A DNA stretch of 64,000 nt from the NCBI RefSeq assembly GCF_014066305.1, contig NW_023501036.1, forward strand, positions 1,127,501 through 1,191,500, in the 5' to 3' direction. Below the pieces are notes generated by a model that saw nothing but the letters and a program-made list of their open reading frames with translations, ran no database searches and was not told where the DNA came from. The stretch comes from Letharia columbiana (taxonomy: Eukaryota > Ascomycota > Lecanoromycetes > Lecanorales > Parmeliaceae). The position numbers and the translations under genes were made by a program. How positions within the stretch are numbered: position 1 is the stretch's first letter; each line of letters begins with the position of its first letter. Positions 19,146-31,101 of this stretch are shown here, piece after piece.

Positions 19146-22100
19146 GTCATAGTTATATCTATCGATATTACGGCTTAATACGACTTAATATAACTTAGCG
19201 CTTAGTATAGCTTAATACTTAATATCTTAGTTATAGCTTAATACTCGATATCTTAGTTATAGCTTAATACTCGATATCTTAATAGTAGCTTTCCTTAAAA
19301 GAATAATTATAACTTTTATTATTAAAATCTTATATTTATATTTATAATATAATATAATAACTAATAATAATATTAATATTCGATTTAAAGACGATATATC
19401 TAATTATTATCTTAAATCGAGATTATTTTAATAGTAAATTAATCGATAAATTTTTTTAAGGAATTTTAAAGTATATTAATCGCTTTCGCTTATATTTATT
19501 CTATTACTTTAAACTTCACTATTTTTAAAATTATTTTTTATTAATTTCTAATTATAATTATATTATATCGAAAAACTTAAAAAGATATATATTAATTTAT
19601 TAACTCTCTAATTAAATTAGCTTTAAATATATAGATAATTAATAAAATTTTAGAATTATTATTTTAACTATATAAATTTCTAAATATAAAATTATTTTAA
19701 AAGAATTTAAATCTTATTAATCTCGCTAATATTTATATTATTAGATATCTTATTAGAAATAATTTTAGACTCGCTTAATTATATATAGATTATCGATATT
19801 TTAATTAATTTATATTCTAAATAGAAAACTTAAAAGATTTTCGATTAGTTTTATATTTCTTCGAGTAAGATATTAACTAAATCTAGAGTTTTCTAAGATT
19901 ATCTCTATTTACGAGAGTAATTCTAAAAATTTTATCGATATTAATCTTATTTCTAATAAAAATAGAAGAATCTATCGAAGTTAGAAGAAATAATTTTCTT
20001 AACTCTAAAAATCGTCTTAATATAAATCCTAACGATTTTATATTTATCGAATTTTCTAGAATTATAAAAAAACGTTTAATAATATAATTAGATATTATAA
20101 AATATATAATTAATTAAGTTAAAGAGTTAATCGAGAATTAAAAAAATTTAAAAAACTTATAATACTTTTAAAAATACTTATTAATAAGATTATATAATTA
20201 TTTTAATAATTATTAATAGATTAATTAAAAAGAAGCTAGGCTATAAGCTATTTTTTTTATATAAATCTTTAATTAATATTAATATAGATATTATCTAAAT
20301 TATTTATCGACTTCTATTAAAAATTAAAAAGAAGTTTTATTAATTTAAAGTCGATTAATAATTTTTAAATTAAGAATTAATTTAGTATATATTAAATAAC
20401 TAAAAAGATTTTTAGATTTAGCTTAATATAATAAAAAAAGAATTAAAAGAATTAGATACTCTTAATCTATTTTCTAAACTTATAAATAAATTTACTAATT
20501 ATTATTTATTATTAATATTAAATAATTATTTTTAACTCTAAAACTTTTTATAGCGATATTTAAGATTATCTTTATAAGTATTAATTCTCTTCGATAGAAT
20601 ATATACTTTAATACTTCGCGTTTAAAAGATAAAAACTATTAAAAATCGTTAAGATTAAAAGATAAAGCGCTTAGATTTATATAATTAAAAAATTAAAAAA
20701 ATTTAGCTAGATATATATTTAAAAGATTTATAAATTTGATAGATTCTCTAGCTATTAATTCTTTATCTTAATATTAATTAACTTCTTAAATTATTATCTT
20801 TCTATCTCGCTAAAATATAAAATTAAAAAATCTAGAAATTTATTTAAATCTTCTTTTAAAAATTCGTTAAAATTCGAAGTCTTAAAGATTTATTTAAGAA
20901 TTTTATCGATAATTAGAGAAGTTTAATTATTTTATAATTAAGAATAAGTTAGTTTATTTATAAATAAGAGTTATTTAATAAGATATAAAGCTTTATCAAA
21001 ATTATAATCTTAATTTTAGATTTAAATCTATTTTTAAAGAAAATTATTATTTAAAATTAATTTTAAATCGCTATTAGAATTAAAATAATTATCTATCTTA
21101 GAAATATAATTATTTATATATCTAAAATAATCGTCTCTCTCGAGAATATAAAAATTTTTCGAAATAATTTTTAATTATATAAGCGTTCTAACTATTAGAA
21201 ATTTTTAAATTAATAAAAAACTTCGAAGCTTCGCTTAAGAAATATTATAATATTTAATTCTTAAAAAATACTTCGCGATTTTCTTTATTCGTTATTTTTA
21301 ATATATCGCGAAGTTAAAAGATAATACTTTTATTCTTTAAGTATTTCTAATATATCTAAAAAAAGATATTTTAGAATAATATAATAATCTTTTTATAAAA
21401 GTTTATTAGAAGATAAATTATAGTCTAATAATATAGAAAGATAAACTTTTTTAAAAATATTAATTAAATTATTTTAAATCTCTAAAAAAAACGAAAAAGA
21501 TAAAATTTCGATTTAATAATTTTTTTATTATATTAAATTAATACTTAATAAGAAAAATTAATTATCTATATAATATCGAGATTATTAATAAAAATATAAT
21601 TATTAGATATCTCTAATAAGAGTTAGATATAAATTTAATTCTTATTATATTTATATATAAAAAGAGAGATATAATTAAGAATTTTAATAGATAAGTTTAT
21701 AATAATAAGATAGCGACGAAGCGCGTTTATAAGATAAATAAGCTTCGCTAAAAGTTTAATTTATTAATAATTTTAATATTAATTAGAGTTTAATAATTTT
21801 TTAAAAATCTAATAATAAAGAGATTAGTTTAAATTATAAAGTTTAAATTTAAAATTAAATTAGATATTAAATTTAAGCAATTATTAGAAATATCTAAAAT
21901 TAAAATAAATAAATATCGATTTAAGAGATTATCTCTCTATTTTTATAGATATTATAACGGAGATTATTAAGATAATAATTATTAAAAAATTAATTAAAAG
22001 ATTATAAAGATTAGATTAAAAAAAATAAATATTAATAAAAAGAATAATAATAAGAGAAACTATAATAAGAGAGAAGAGGAAGATCTTAATATATATAATC

Positions 22101-23540
22101 TCGAGATTTATATAGCTTTAAAAACTTTAATAAAAAAGAAAAATTAGAGGGAATTCTTCTAGGGCTTCTAATTAATAATTAAAATTCGATTAAAAAAAAC
22201 TTTATTATTATATTAGCTATAAGAATATCTTTAAATACTATATTAAACCCTCGATATTATTTATAAATATCTTTTAAAAATATTAATAATTTAAATTTTA
22301 TATTAATATTAATTATAAATATAGAATTAGAAAATAATAAGAAATATAATATAATATTTAAGAAGTTTTTTAGTATTATAAATAATTATTATAATAAAAA
22401 TAAATAAATTTATAATTTTTATATAAACTTTAGCTCTAGAGTATTTTTAGTATTTAATTAATATCGTTTAAAACTTTTTAATTAGAATAAAGTCTATTTT
22501 ATATCTAATAAGAGAAGACTTTATTATAAAAGAGTAGAAACTAATATATTACTATTACGAGATTATATATATTTCTTTATTAATATATATATAGTAATTA
22601 GAGAAAAAGTAATAGTCTTAAAAGAATTTTATATTATATTTAATTTATTTTATAATATAATTTTATATTAATATTTTAAAATAAAATAAAATAAAATAAA
22701 TATTTAATAAAAAAAACTTAACTTTATTATTATTAAAGATAAAAATAAAATTTCTATTTAGATAACTCGAAAAATTCTAAGAATTAAGATTAAGATTCTA
22801 GAGTTATTATTTATATCTATACTATTAATAAAAATAAAAATCTTATAAATATTAAAATATAAAAAGATTAATATCTATATAATATTAACTATAATTTTTT
22901 AATTAGATATAAATTAAAATATTTCTATTAAATATCGACTTCTAATATTAAAATACTCTTATCTATTTAAACTTATTTTTATTATTAATTTTTAGCTTAA
23001 AATTTTTATATTAGATATCTAAATTATAATTAATAATAATTTCTAAACTATTTCTATAGTTAACTTTAAAAAATAATTTATTAAAATTTATAAAGATTAG
23101 TTATTAGAAAGATTATATATTTTTTAAAACTTAATTAAATCTATAAAAATAAAATTTTATTTTATTAATATCTTTATAAAAAAGTTTAAAGAGAAATCGA
23201 ATATATTATATATTATAGATTTTCTAAAAAAAGTTATAATATTATAAATAAATATTTTTAAATATTAAGAATTAGAATATAAGAAATAAATTAAAAAGAT
23301 ATTTAAAAGATATTAAATACTAGTCTAGTCTAGTCTAAGACGTTTTAATAATAAAATTAAAATATTAATATCTTTTAAAAATAAAATTAATTTTATTAGA
23401 TTTAAATAAAATCTTTATAATTTATCTTAGTAAGATCGCTAAATTATAGATTTCATTTTAAACCCACTAATAAAATAAGATTACGTCGAGAAGATACCTC
23501 TAGAAATTCCTTTAATTACCTTTTTATCGGTTTTTATAAT
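19146..23540 (+). other. Presumed 5' region (gag/protease) of the plus-strand gypsy element
   Basis: Heavily RIP-mutated. By position it should hold gag and protease of the element whose RT begins near 23,550. A short tandem array of AGCTTAATACTCGATATCTTA-type words lies at 19,196-19,290. No gag or protease motif could be read with confidence. Confidence 0.35.
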
Positions 23541-24600
23541 ATAAAAAAATAGTAAATCTCGAGTTATCGTTAATTTAAAAAAGATAAATATTGAATTATA
23601 TTTTAACGTCTATTCGCTTTTTAAGTAGAATATTATATTAAGAGCTTTAGACGAATTAATAATCTTCTTATTCGTTAATATAATTAAAGAGTTCTTTTAA
23701 TAACTTATTAAATCGTTAAATTAATAGAAAATTACTTTTATTAATTCTTATCGAAAATAAGAATAATTAAAAATCTCTATTATAGATCTTATAAATTTTT
23801 TATTTTTTTTTAATATCGAATAGAATAACTTCTCGCTTTATATCTTTAGTAATTTATACTAGTCTATATATTTTTTAATATTTCTTAATAATTATATTAA
23901 ATATCTCGATTAGATATTAGATTTACTAGAAAAAAATAAAATAACTCTCTTACTCTTTAAGTATTATTTTACTTATTTACGTATTATCGCGCTTAAATAT
24001 TATATTTCTAAACTTAATCTTAATATTATAGAAGAAAAAATCGAAGTAATTCGAAAAATAATCTTTTCGAGAAATCTTAGATAACTAAAAATTAAATTAA
24101 GTTTCTTCGATTATTATTATAAATTTATAGAATATTATACGACTATCGCTAGGTCTTTAATTAAATTTAAAATTAGAAATTTTTAAAAAAAGTCTTAATA
24201 AGAGTAGATCTCGATAAAATTATATAAAAAAGAAATAACTTTTAATTAATATTAATTTAGGCTTTATAAAAATAGCTAAAACTTTTAAATTAAATAAGTT
24301 TATTATTAAAGTATTAAGTCTATAAGTCGATTTAAAATATTATAAAATCTAAAAGATTTTAAAAAATAAACTATATAATATATTAACTCTTATTTTCTTA
24401 AATTTTAATTAATTATTTATATTATATATTAATAATAGTAAAAAGAAAGATTATAGAGTAGTATTATATTAAATTAATATTAATAAAATTAAATAATTAA
24501 TTTTATTTCTATCGCGCGATCTTAGCGATATTAAGATTTAATATTAAATTATAAAATTAAAAATTAATATCTTAATTTAAACTTTAATTAAACTTTTCTA
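23541..24600 (+). pseudogene. Ty3/gypsy reverse transcriptase and RNase H start, RIP-mutated
   Basis: Plus-strand reading through stops gives SRVIVNLKKINIELYFNVYS (family ARVVVDLRKVN..L.PDVYPLP), ILRALDE, a VNIIKEFF stretch (family VDLTKGFFQ), and LLEKNKITL followed by IALKYYISKLNLNIIEEK (family ALGHHVSRLGLNTIEEK). After that come FSRNLRQLKI and FFDYYYKFIEYYTTIAR (family GFFGYYRKFVEYYAAIARPL). This is the RT palm/thumb and connection of a fungal Ty3/gypsy subfamily distinct from the other two in the window. Most stops sit where Gln, Trp or Arg is expected. Confidence 0.8.
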
Positions 24601-25040
24601 ATTTTTTAATAATAGAGATTTTATAATAATTACTAACTATATCGTCTTAAAATCTATTTTTTAAAATAAGATTAATAATCGTCGGTCTACTCGATTAAAT
24701 AAATAGGCTTTATACTTATTAACTTTTTAATTTAGAATAAAAATCATATATAGAGCTAAAAAAACTTACGATAATATTAATAAACTATTTTAATTTTTTA
24801 TTAAAGATTTAGCTATAGAAGAAATATTAATAAAGAATTTAAATATAATTAATATTTTTTCTATAGTAATATTATAAGCTAAAAAAAATTTCTTAATAAA
24901 ATTTCTATAACTTTATCTAATAATTTATACTTTAATTAGGTAGGCTATAAATGAGTAGAATAGCCCCTACTTACTAAACGTTATTAGCCTCTATCTACGT
25001 ATTATCAGCCTTTAAATTATTATATTTCTAAGCTTAAGCT

Positions 25041-25079
25041 TAACGGAATCTAACCGAAAATGGTAAAGAACCCGTATCT
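25041..25079 (+). repeat. Inner inverted repeat, left arm (39 bp)
   Basis: TAACGGAATCTAACCGAAAA through CCCGTATCT. It pairs with 25,836-25,874 with three mismatches, all of G-to-A/C-to-T type. Confidence 0.85.
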
Positions 25080-25835
25080 TTCGTGATCTTCGAGCCAAAT
25101 GCCTTCACATTAAGGATACCTTAATTGGTATTAAAAATAACTCCTACCACCGCCCGCCCACATCCTTCGCTCAATTAGCAATGGCCCTAGCTCCTCCTCC
25201 CGATGACTCGACGGGACACCTCATTTAATGCTACAGTGCAATCACGGCGAGTCAGGTGGACATTAATATTAATTTAGGATGGAGAAGACGCTAAATTTTG
25301 GAATTAAAGGCCTATTATTAAAGTATTAAATCTATAACCTACCTTTACAACTACTTCTAAACCTACCTAAAACACTTTAAAAGTAAACGGGGTTTATAAC
25401 CCTGTATTAGCCACCCTGACGACTTAGGCATTACACGAGGAGAGCGGCGAGGTGGGCAGGCTGGTAAGGCTAAAAGAGGACAGCGAGGTGGTACTATACG
25501 AGGAAATTAGGTGGTCTAATAAAATTAAAGCGAGTTGGTGTTACATCGGCCTACATTTAGGGTAACTAGGCTATATTTAATATTAAATTATAAGATATAG
25601 GAAAATTAGCTATCTTAATTTAAACTTTAATTAAGTACTGTTGGGCGTATTTTTAGTAGCAAGCAGAGAGGGTAGCTAGACAATCAGCTAATCGTCATAG
25701 CGGAATTATCTCAAAGATCTCACTAATCGACGAGATTGATAACCGTCCGATGTTTTTTAAATCTACAGGGAGATATTTAGGAACGTTTTCCCATTTACCA
25801 TCAAGTATCTGCGCTAAAGAATCTTATAAGACACT

Positions 25836-25874
25836 AGATACGGGTTTTTTACCATTTTTTGTTAGATTCCGTTA
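25836..25874 (-). repeat. Inner inverted repeat, right arm (39 bp)
   Basis: AGATACGGGTTTTTTACCA through GATTCCGTTA, reverse complement of 25,041-25,079. Beyond it, ACGTCTAGTAA occurs twice (25,930 and 25,953) before the outer arm. Confidence 0.85.
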
Positions 25875-26149
25875 GCTTCCGCAGCCGCTAATCAAGATTT
25901 AGGGGGCTATACCATTAGATAGGGGTTTTACGTCTAGTAAATTAGGAGCTATACGTCTAGTAAGTAGGGGCTGTAACGTTTAGCTAATATTCTTAATATA
26001 TATATAAATAAATCTAAAAGTAGATAAAGGATATTAAAGATTTAGAATTTAGCTTACAAATTATCTATTAATTCTATTATCTCGATATTAATTTAGAATT
26101 ACTCTATATATTAAATAAAAAATTAAATTACTTATATATCTTCGAAAAA

Positions 26150-27159
26150 TTAATTTATAAGAGTCTTAAAATATAATTATAATTATTATACTTATAAAGA
26201 TATATATTAAATATATAATCGACTTTATAGCTTAATATACTTTTTAAAGATATAAAAGATAATTTAGAAGTATATTAATAGTTATTTAATATATTAATTA
26301 TTAAAATCTTTTTAATAATTATTATATAAATAGCTTTAATTAATAAGAAGTTTTTAATAATTATTAAAAGAATTATTTATAAACTTTATAATTATGTTAT
26401 CTTTAACTCTTAATAGATATATCTATATCTTAATAATTATCGATAAATTCTCTAAATTTATTTAATTAATATTAAAAAATAAGAAAGATATAATAGAGAT
26501 TTAGATAATAATATATTTCGATTAGATTTATAGATTTTAAGAAATTCTCTATAAATTAATCTTTAATTAAGACTTTAAATTTATTAATATATTCTAAAAA
26601 ACGCTATTTTTAAAATATAAGATAATAATAGAAATAATAATAATTTATTATTCTTTAGCGAATAAGTAGATAAAATATATAAATTAAATAGTAAAGATAA
26701 TTTTATAATATCTACTTATCGATAAATATAAGAAAAATTAAGATATCTTATTAGCGAAAGTTAAGTACTTTCTAAATATTATAAAAAATACTTTAACTTT
26801 TATTATTTCTTTCGAAGTACTTTATAAAGTTAAATTTAGAGATTTTCTAATAAATATAATCTTAAATAAAAATTTAGTATTTATAGACTTTATTAAGATT
26901 TAAAAAATAATTTATAATAATATTTCTAATATAATTAAGTTAATATAGATTAAGAAAATTATTAGATATAATATTAAATATAGAATCTCTAATTTAATTA
27001 GAAGTATATATTTTAAATTAGCTAAAACTAAAGATATAGATTATTATATTTTTAAAGATTTCTTATTATTTATTAAAAAAAGTCGATTTATATAGAATTT
27101 TTAAAAAGATTAATACTTTAATCTATAAGCTAAAACTTCTATCTAATATATTTAGAGTT
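26150..27159 (+). pseudogene. Ty3/gypsy integrase remnant (same element as the RT at 23,541)
   Basis: Plus-strand reading shows IIIDKFSKFI (family LVDRYSKFI), IYFDQIYRF (family YFDWIYRFWGIP), and then YILKNAIFK. Next come LVYSE/NQTVKTTL-like positions and a final segment matching SFEVLYGVKPRDF (seen as SFEVLYKVKFRDF). This is the DDE core and following region. It is interrupted by the TRIM at 27,165. Confidence 0.7.
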
Positions 27160-27164
27160 TATTT
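27160..27164 (+). repeat. Target-site duplication TATTT (left)
   Basis: TATTT before the left LTR, repeated at 28,077-28,081. Confidence 0.8.
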
Positions 27165-27348
27165 TATTATAATATTAGCCCCTTCGACTATCGTATAATA
27201 TATCGCGTATTGCTAGAACTAGTAATTACTAGCTACTATTAGCTATCTATTTTATATATATAAATATTCGTATATCTTATAAATTAATAATTAGTCTTTT
27301 AGTTATAATTATTTAATTTCTAATATATCTAATATTCTACTTTTAATA
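27165..27348 (+). repeat. TRIM copy 2 left LTR (184 bp)
   Basis: TATTATAATATTAGCCCC start and CTACTTTTAATA end, directly followed by the mutated tRNA-Met primer site. Confidence 0.85.
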
Positions 27349-27892
27349 GATTATAAGCTCGAAAGCGAGTAGAATAGTATTAAATATTCTTATACTTTCT
27401 AATATAAATATTAAACTAAGTCTTCGATAATCTTTTATAAATAGATATATCTTATAGCGACAGCTTATTTTTTTAGCTTATATCTATCGACGAGAGGGCT
27501 ATCGCTATTTAATCCCTATATAAAAAATATCGAATTAAAATTCTTATTTTATCTAAGGTCTCAAAATAATACGGGTAAACCATCAAAACTCTTAGATTAT
27601 TTCGAGGTCCTGAAACAATACGGGCAAACCATCAAAACTCCTTAGATTATTTCGAGGTCTCTGAAACAATACGGGCAAATTATTAAAACCCTTAGATTAT
27701 TTCGAGGTCTCGAAATGGGTATTTCAAAAGCCTCGGCACTCTTTCTATTTTCTCTATCGGGGTTTTTTATAGATTTAACGAGGTTGGGTAAATAATTAAT
27801 CTCGAATATAAAGTGTAGATTTAGAAATTAATATATATAAGATATAGTATATTAGAATTTAAGAAATCTTAGCTTTTAGAGTTATCGAGAAG

Positions 27893-28076
27893 TATTATAA
27901 TATTAATTTCTTCGACTATTATATAATATATCGCGTATTACTAGAGCTAGTAATTATTAGCTATTATTAGTTATCTATTTTATATATATAAATATTCGTA
28001 TATTTTATAAATTAATAATTAGTCTTTTAGTCATAATTATTTAATTTCTAATATATCTAGTATTCTACTTTTAACA
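27893..28076 (+). repeat. TRIM copy 2 right LTR (184 bp)
   Basis: Same length as the left LTR. Ends CTACTTTTAACA, keeping the canonical CA, and is followed by TATTT. Confidence 0.85.
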
Positions 28077-28081
28077 TATTT

Positions 28082-28340
28082 AATTATTTTAATTATTTAT
28101 CTAAAGTAGATTAAGTTAAACTCTTTTAATAGAGAGATATTTTTATTTATATCTATAATTATTAAAGAATAAGAGAAGTATATAATAGAGAAGATTATAT
28201 ATTAAAAGAAATAAGGAAAGAAGAATAAATATCGTATACGCTAAAAAGAGTACTTCGAAATTACTTAAAAATCTATTAGTATATTTCGAAAGAATATATT
28301 AAAAATAGTCGAGAAATTCGAGAAGTTAAGAATATGAAAA
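28082..28340 (+). pseudogene. Gypsy chromodomain remnant after the TRIM insertion
   Basis: Reading continues the element left of 27,165: IIKE-EEYTIEKI, then a K-RGRR/N-YRIR-like segment and ENLLV (family EYTVEKIL.KR..GRKTEYLIRWKGY..WEPE.LL.NA). Weak but in the expected place and order for a chromovirus. Confidence 0.5.
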
Positions 28341-29840
28341 TAAGGTTATAAATTCTCGCTTTCTTTTCTATCCTTATAAAATAAGAATAGATTAAAATAA
28401 ATCTAAATCTTTTTATTATTATACTTCTATCTTTATTTATATAAATATATTTATATCTTATTTTAATTTAGTAATATTCTACTCTAATTATATTTTATAT
28501 TTATTAATATATAAATATTATATATATAAATTTTATTATAAATATTATATATATAAATATTATATATGTAAATACTATATATATAAATATTACTATAAAA
28601 ATAATAACGCTTTCGTTTTTTTTTATTAATATAATTTATTAAAAGCTTATATATAGATATAAGAATATCTCTAAAGAGGAGATTAATTCTTATCTAATTA
28701 ATTAATCGCGAATTAAAATAAATAATAATTATATTTAGCGTTTTCTAAATATAAGCTATTATTATCTAAGACTTACTTAGAAAAAAATCTAAAAAAATCT
28801 TTCTAATATTTCTATACTCTTAAAGATCTAAAGAAATATTACGACTTATATTTCTTATATAGACGATTTTAGAGATTATTCGATATCGATTTTATAATAT
28901 AATAACGCTATACTTTTTTATTATCTCGCTAAATCTAAATTTAAAAATCTTTTTAAACTTTATAATATAATTCTTATAATTCTAAATAATTAATATCTTT
29001 ATTTCTTAATTTAAAATATTTTATAATTATTAATTTAAGAAGTACTTTATTATATTATAAATAAAGCTCTTTAATTAGTTATTAATAATATTATTAAATT
29101 CTTAAATTTTAATAACAATCTTTATTAAGTAAAAAAAGACGTTAGTCGCTATTCTTTTATCTCTTTATTTATTTATATTTTCGATTATAATAATTATTCT
29201 CTATTTAATACTTTTTAATTAATCTAAATTAAAACTTACGCGAAGATATTAAAATAATTAAAAATTTTAAAAGCTTTTTATATTTACTATTTATAAGATT
29301 ATTAGAAAAATATTAAACTATAAAATAAAGATAAAGATTTTTTATTTTTTAACTCTAATAATTATCTATAAATTCGCTATAAAGTATTATTAATCGTAAT
29401 TTTAAGAATAGATTAAGTCTTAAATTATTTTAGAGAAATTATTAATATTACTTCGAAAATAGCTTTTAGCTATATTAATCTTTAGAGTTTTTAATAAATT
29501 CTTTTTAAAAACGCGAATAAAGCTTTTTAGTATATTTATAGTAATTTAAAAGAGTTATTAAATATAGACTAAAGCTAAAACTAGAGTAACTTCTTATTAT
29601 ATTTCTTATTAACTCTAGATCTAGCTATATTAGCGCTTTAAGCGCTAAAAAACCTAGATTACTTATTTAATATAACGTATATTATTTTAAAAAGATTTAA
29701 AATTTATACTTTAATTATTTATTAATGATTCTATTAGCGCTTAAATATATTATATATAATATTAGATTTTTTAGTAATTATTAGTAGATAAAAGAATATA
29801 TAAATACGATGTAAGTAAAGTAAATATAAGGAAAGTTAAA
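28341..29840. other. AT-rich degenerate sequence with TATATA microsatellite
   Basis: Contains four to five repeats of AATATTATATATATAAAT at 28,520-28,600. The remainder is RIP-mutated without a readable motif and presumably includes the 3' LTR of the preceding gypsy, which I could not delimit. Confidence 0.45.
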
Positions 29841-29844
29841 AAAT

Positions 29845-30450
29845 GCGATTTTGGTTTAGCGAGAAAAATTTAAGAAGATACGAGAAGCTTAGCTAATCAA
29901 GTTTATCGATAAAATCTTTAAAGATTATTTAAAAAAATTATAAAAAATTATAACGTTATTATAGTTAGCGTAGTATTAGATAAATAATTCTAAAAATACT
30001 TATATCTATAAGTAAATTAAAGAGAATAATTAGATTAATTAATTAGATTAGCGTCGCGTTAATAAATATAATAATCGATACTAAACTCGTCTTAACTTGC
30101 TCTTTATAATTTTACGCGAGCGATATTATAAAAGATTATTATCTCTATTTTATATACTTCTAATTCTAATTTCATCTATATTATTAAATTATTCGATATT
30201 ACGTATTAATATAATAAGCTTTTATAAGACTATTCTAAATCTAATTAAAAAAAGCGATTTTGATTTAATAAGAAAAATCTAAGAAGATATCGAGATCTTA
30301 GTTAATTAAGCTTATCGATAAAATCTTTAAAGATTATTTAAGAAAATTATAAATAATTATAATGCTATTATAGTTAACGTAGTATTAAGTAAATAATCTT
30401 AGAAATATTTATATTTATAAATAAATTAAAAAGAATAATTAAATTAATTA
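29845..30450 (+). repeat. ~200-bp direct repeat pair, 409 bp apart
   Basis: GCGATTTTGGTTTAGCGAGA at 29,845 and GCGATTTTGATTTAATAAGA at 30,254 start two ~200-bp copies. They share CTTATCGATAAAATCTTTAA-type sequence and end at AATTAGATTAATTAATTAGA or AATTAAATTAATTAGAGG. The spacer is about 210 bp. It could be the ends of a small element; no target duplication is seen. The open frame at 30,097-30,282 lies in the spacer and looks fortuitous. Confidence 0.65.
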
Positions 30451-30918
30451 GAGGAATCTAATAATAAAGAATTATAAAAGTATTATTACTAATTTTTTTA
30501 AACTTAAATAATTAAGAATAGAGTTCTTTTAAAGTTAAATAATAGAGTTTTTTTAAAACTATAATCTAACGAGAAGCTTATAATAATTATAAGCTTCTAT
30601 CTTATAATAGATATTATTAGTAAGATATATTTAATTATCTTATTACTTATCTTATTCTTTTCTATATTATTATTAATATTAATTATTTATAGATAAAGAG
30701 TAGATATTTATATCTGAATTAAGCTTTACTAACTAATATTTAATAAAATTAATATATAAAAGATTGAGAAGGAAGAGTAAAAGCTTATCTTCGGGTTATA
30801 TTATTTTAACTTAAGTTTTATATAAAGCGAGGCTCTTCTTAATTATTTTTAAGATTATCTAGATATTATAAAATCGAATAAGTTTTATAAATAAAATTTT
30901 CGCCTAGATATCTTAATA
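30451..30918. other. AT-rich degenerate sequence
   Basis: No feature recognised between the direct repeat pair and the next LTR. Confidence 0.4.
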
Positions 30919-30923
30919 GTAAA
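30919..30923 (+). repeat. Target-site duplication GTAAA (left)
   Basis: GTAAA before the LTR at 30,924, repeated at 45,261-45,265 after the right LTR. Confidence 0.8.
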
Positions 30924-31101
30924 TGTTATAGATTATACTTAATAGATATACTTAATAGAAGCTAGTGGCTAATAGCTTAGTATGGCTTAATATTAAGATA
31001 TATTTAGTTAATTAGATTCTATAGAAGAAGAATTATCTTTTTTATCACTTAAGAAACATCTTTCTTAGAAAGATTTCTAAGAATCTTATGCTATTATAAT
31101 A
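30924..31101 (+). repeat. Left LTR of the plus-strand chromovirus (178 bp)
   Basis: Starts TGTTATAGATTATACTTAAT, ends GCTATTATAATA (from ...CA). Followed by GTGATATTAATATTTATATA, where a primer site would lie. Confidence 0.85.

Larger units (their letters stand above)
24962..25972. mobile_element. Inverted-repeat element (MITE-like) inside the gypsy pol
   Basis: Outer arms begin AGCCCCTACTTACTA (24,962) and end TAGTAAGTAGGGGCT (25,972). A stronger 39-bp inner inverted repeat lies at 25,041-25,079 and 25,836-25,874, starting TAACGGAATCTAAC. The interior is much less AT-rich than its surroundings and has no ORF. Parts of it (24,990-25,040; 25,261-25,340; 25,571-25,640) are less-mutated copies of the gypsy RT/RNase H at 23,975-24,030, 24,243-24,345 and 24,527-24,600. 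Around the inner arms, GCT or TA could be a target duplication; around the outer arms none is clear. It splits the gypsy pol between RNase H and integrase. Confidence 0.65.
27165..28076 (+). mobile_element. TRIM-like miniature LTR retrotransposon, copy 2
   Basis: A 912-bp relative of the element at 16,764: 184-bp LTRs at both ends, TATTT target duplications, a mutated primer site (GATTATAAGCTCGAAAGC for GGTTATGAGCTCGGAAGC) at 27,349, decayed hairpin arms and the 49-bp array (about 27,552-27,720). Both LTRs share a small insertion (TTTAATTTC) absent from copy 1, marking a subfamily. RIP is heavier than in copy 1. It sits between the integrase core and chromodomain of a gypsy element. Confidence 0.85.

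Noticed and set aside
16764..28076. A single 11.3 kb LTR element using the two ~0.9 kb TRIM blocks as giant LTRs
   Set aside because: Each block has its own paired LTRs and its own distinct target duplication (GCTAT and TATTT), so they are independent insertions.
28500..28610. Telomere-like or centromeric satellite
   Set aside because: Only a short TATATA-rich microsatellite with no higher-order array or telomeric TTAGGG motif.
30097..30282. 61-codon plus-strand open frame
   Set aside because: Low-complexity Ile/Leu-rich translation of AT-rich spacer between two direct repeats, with no similarity.
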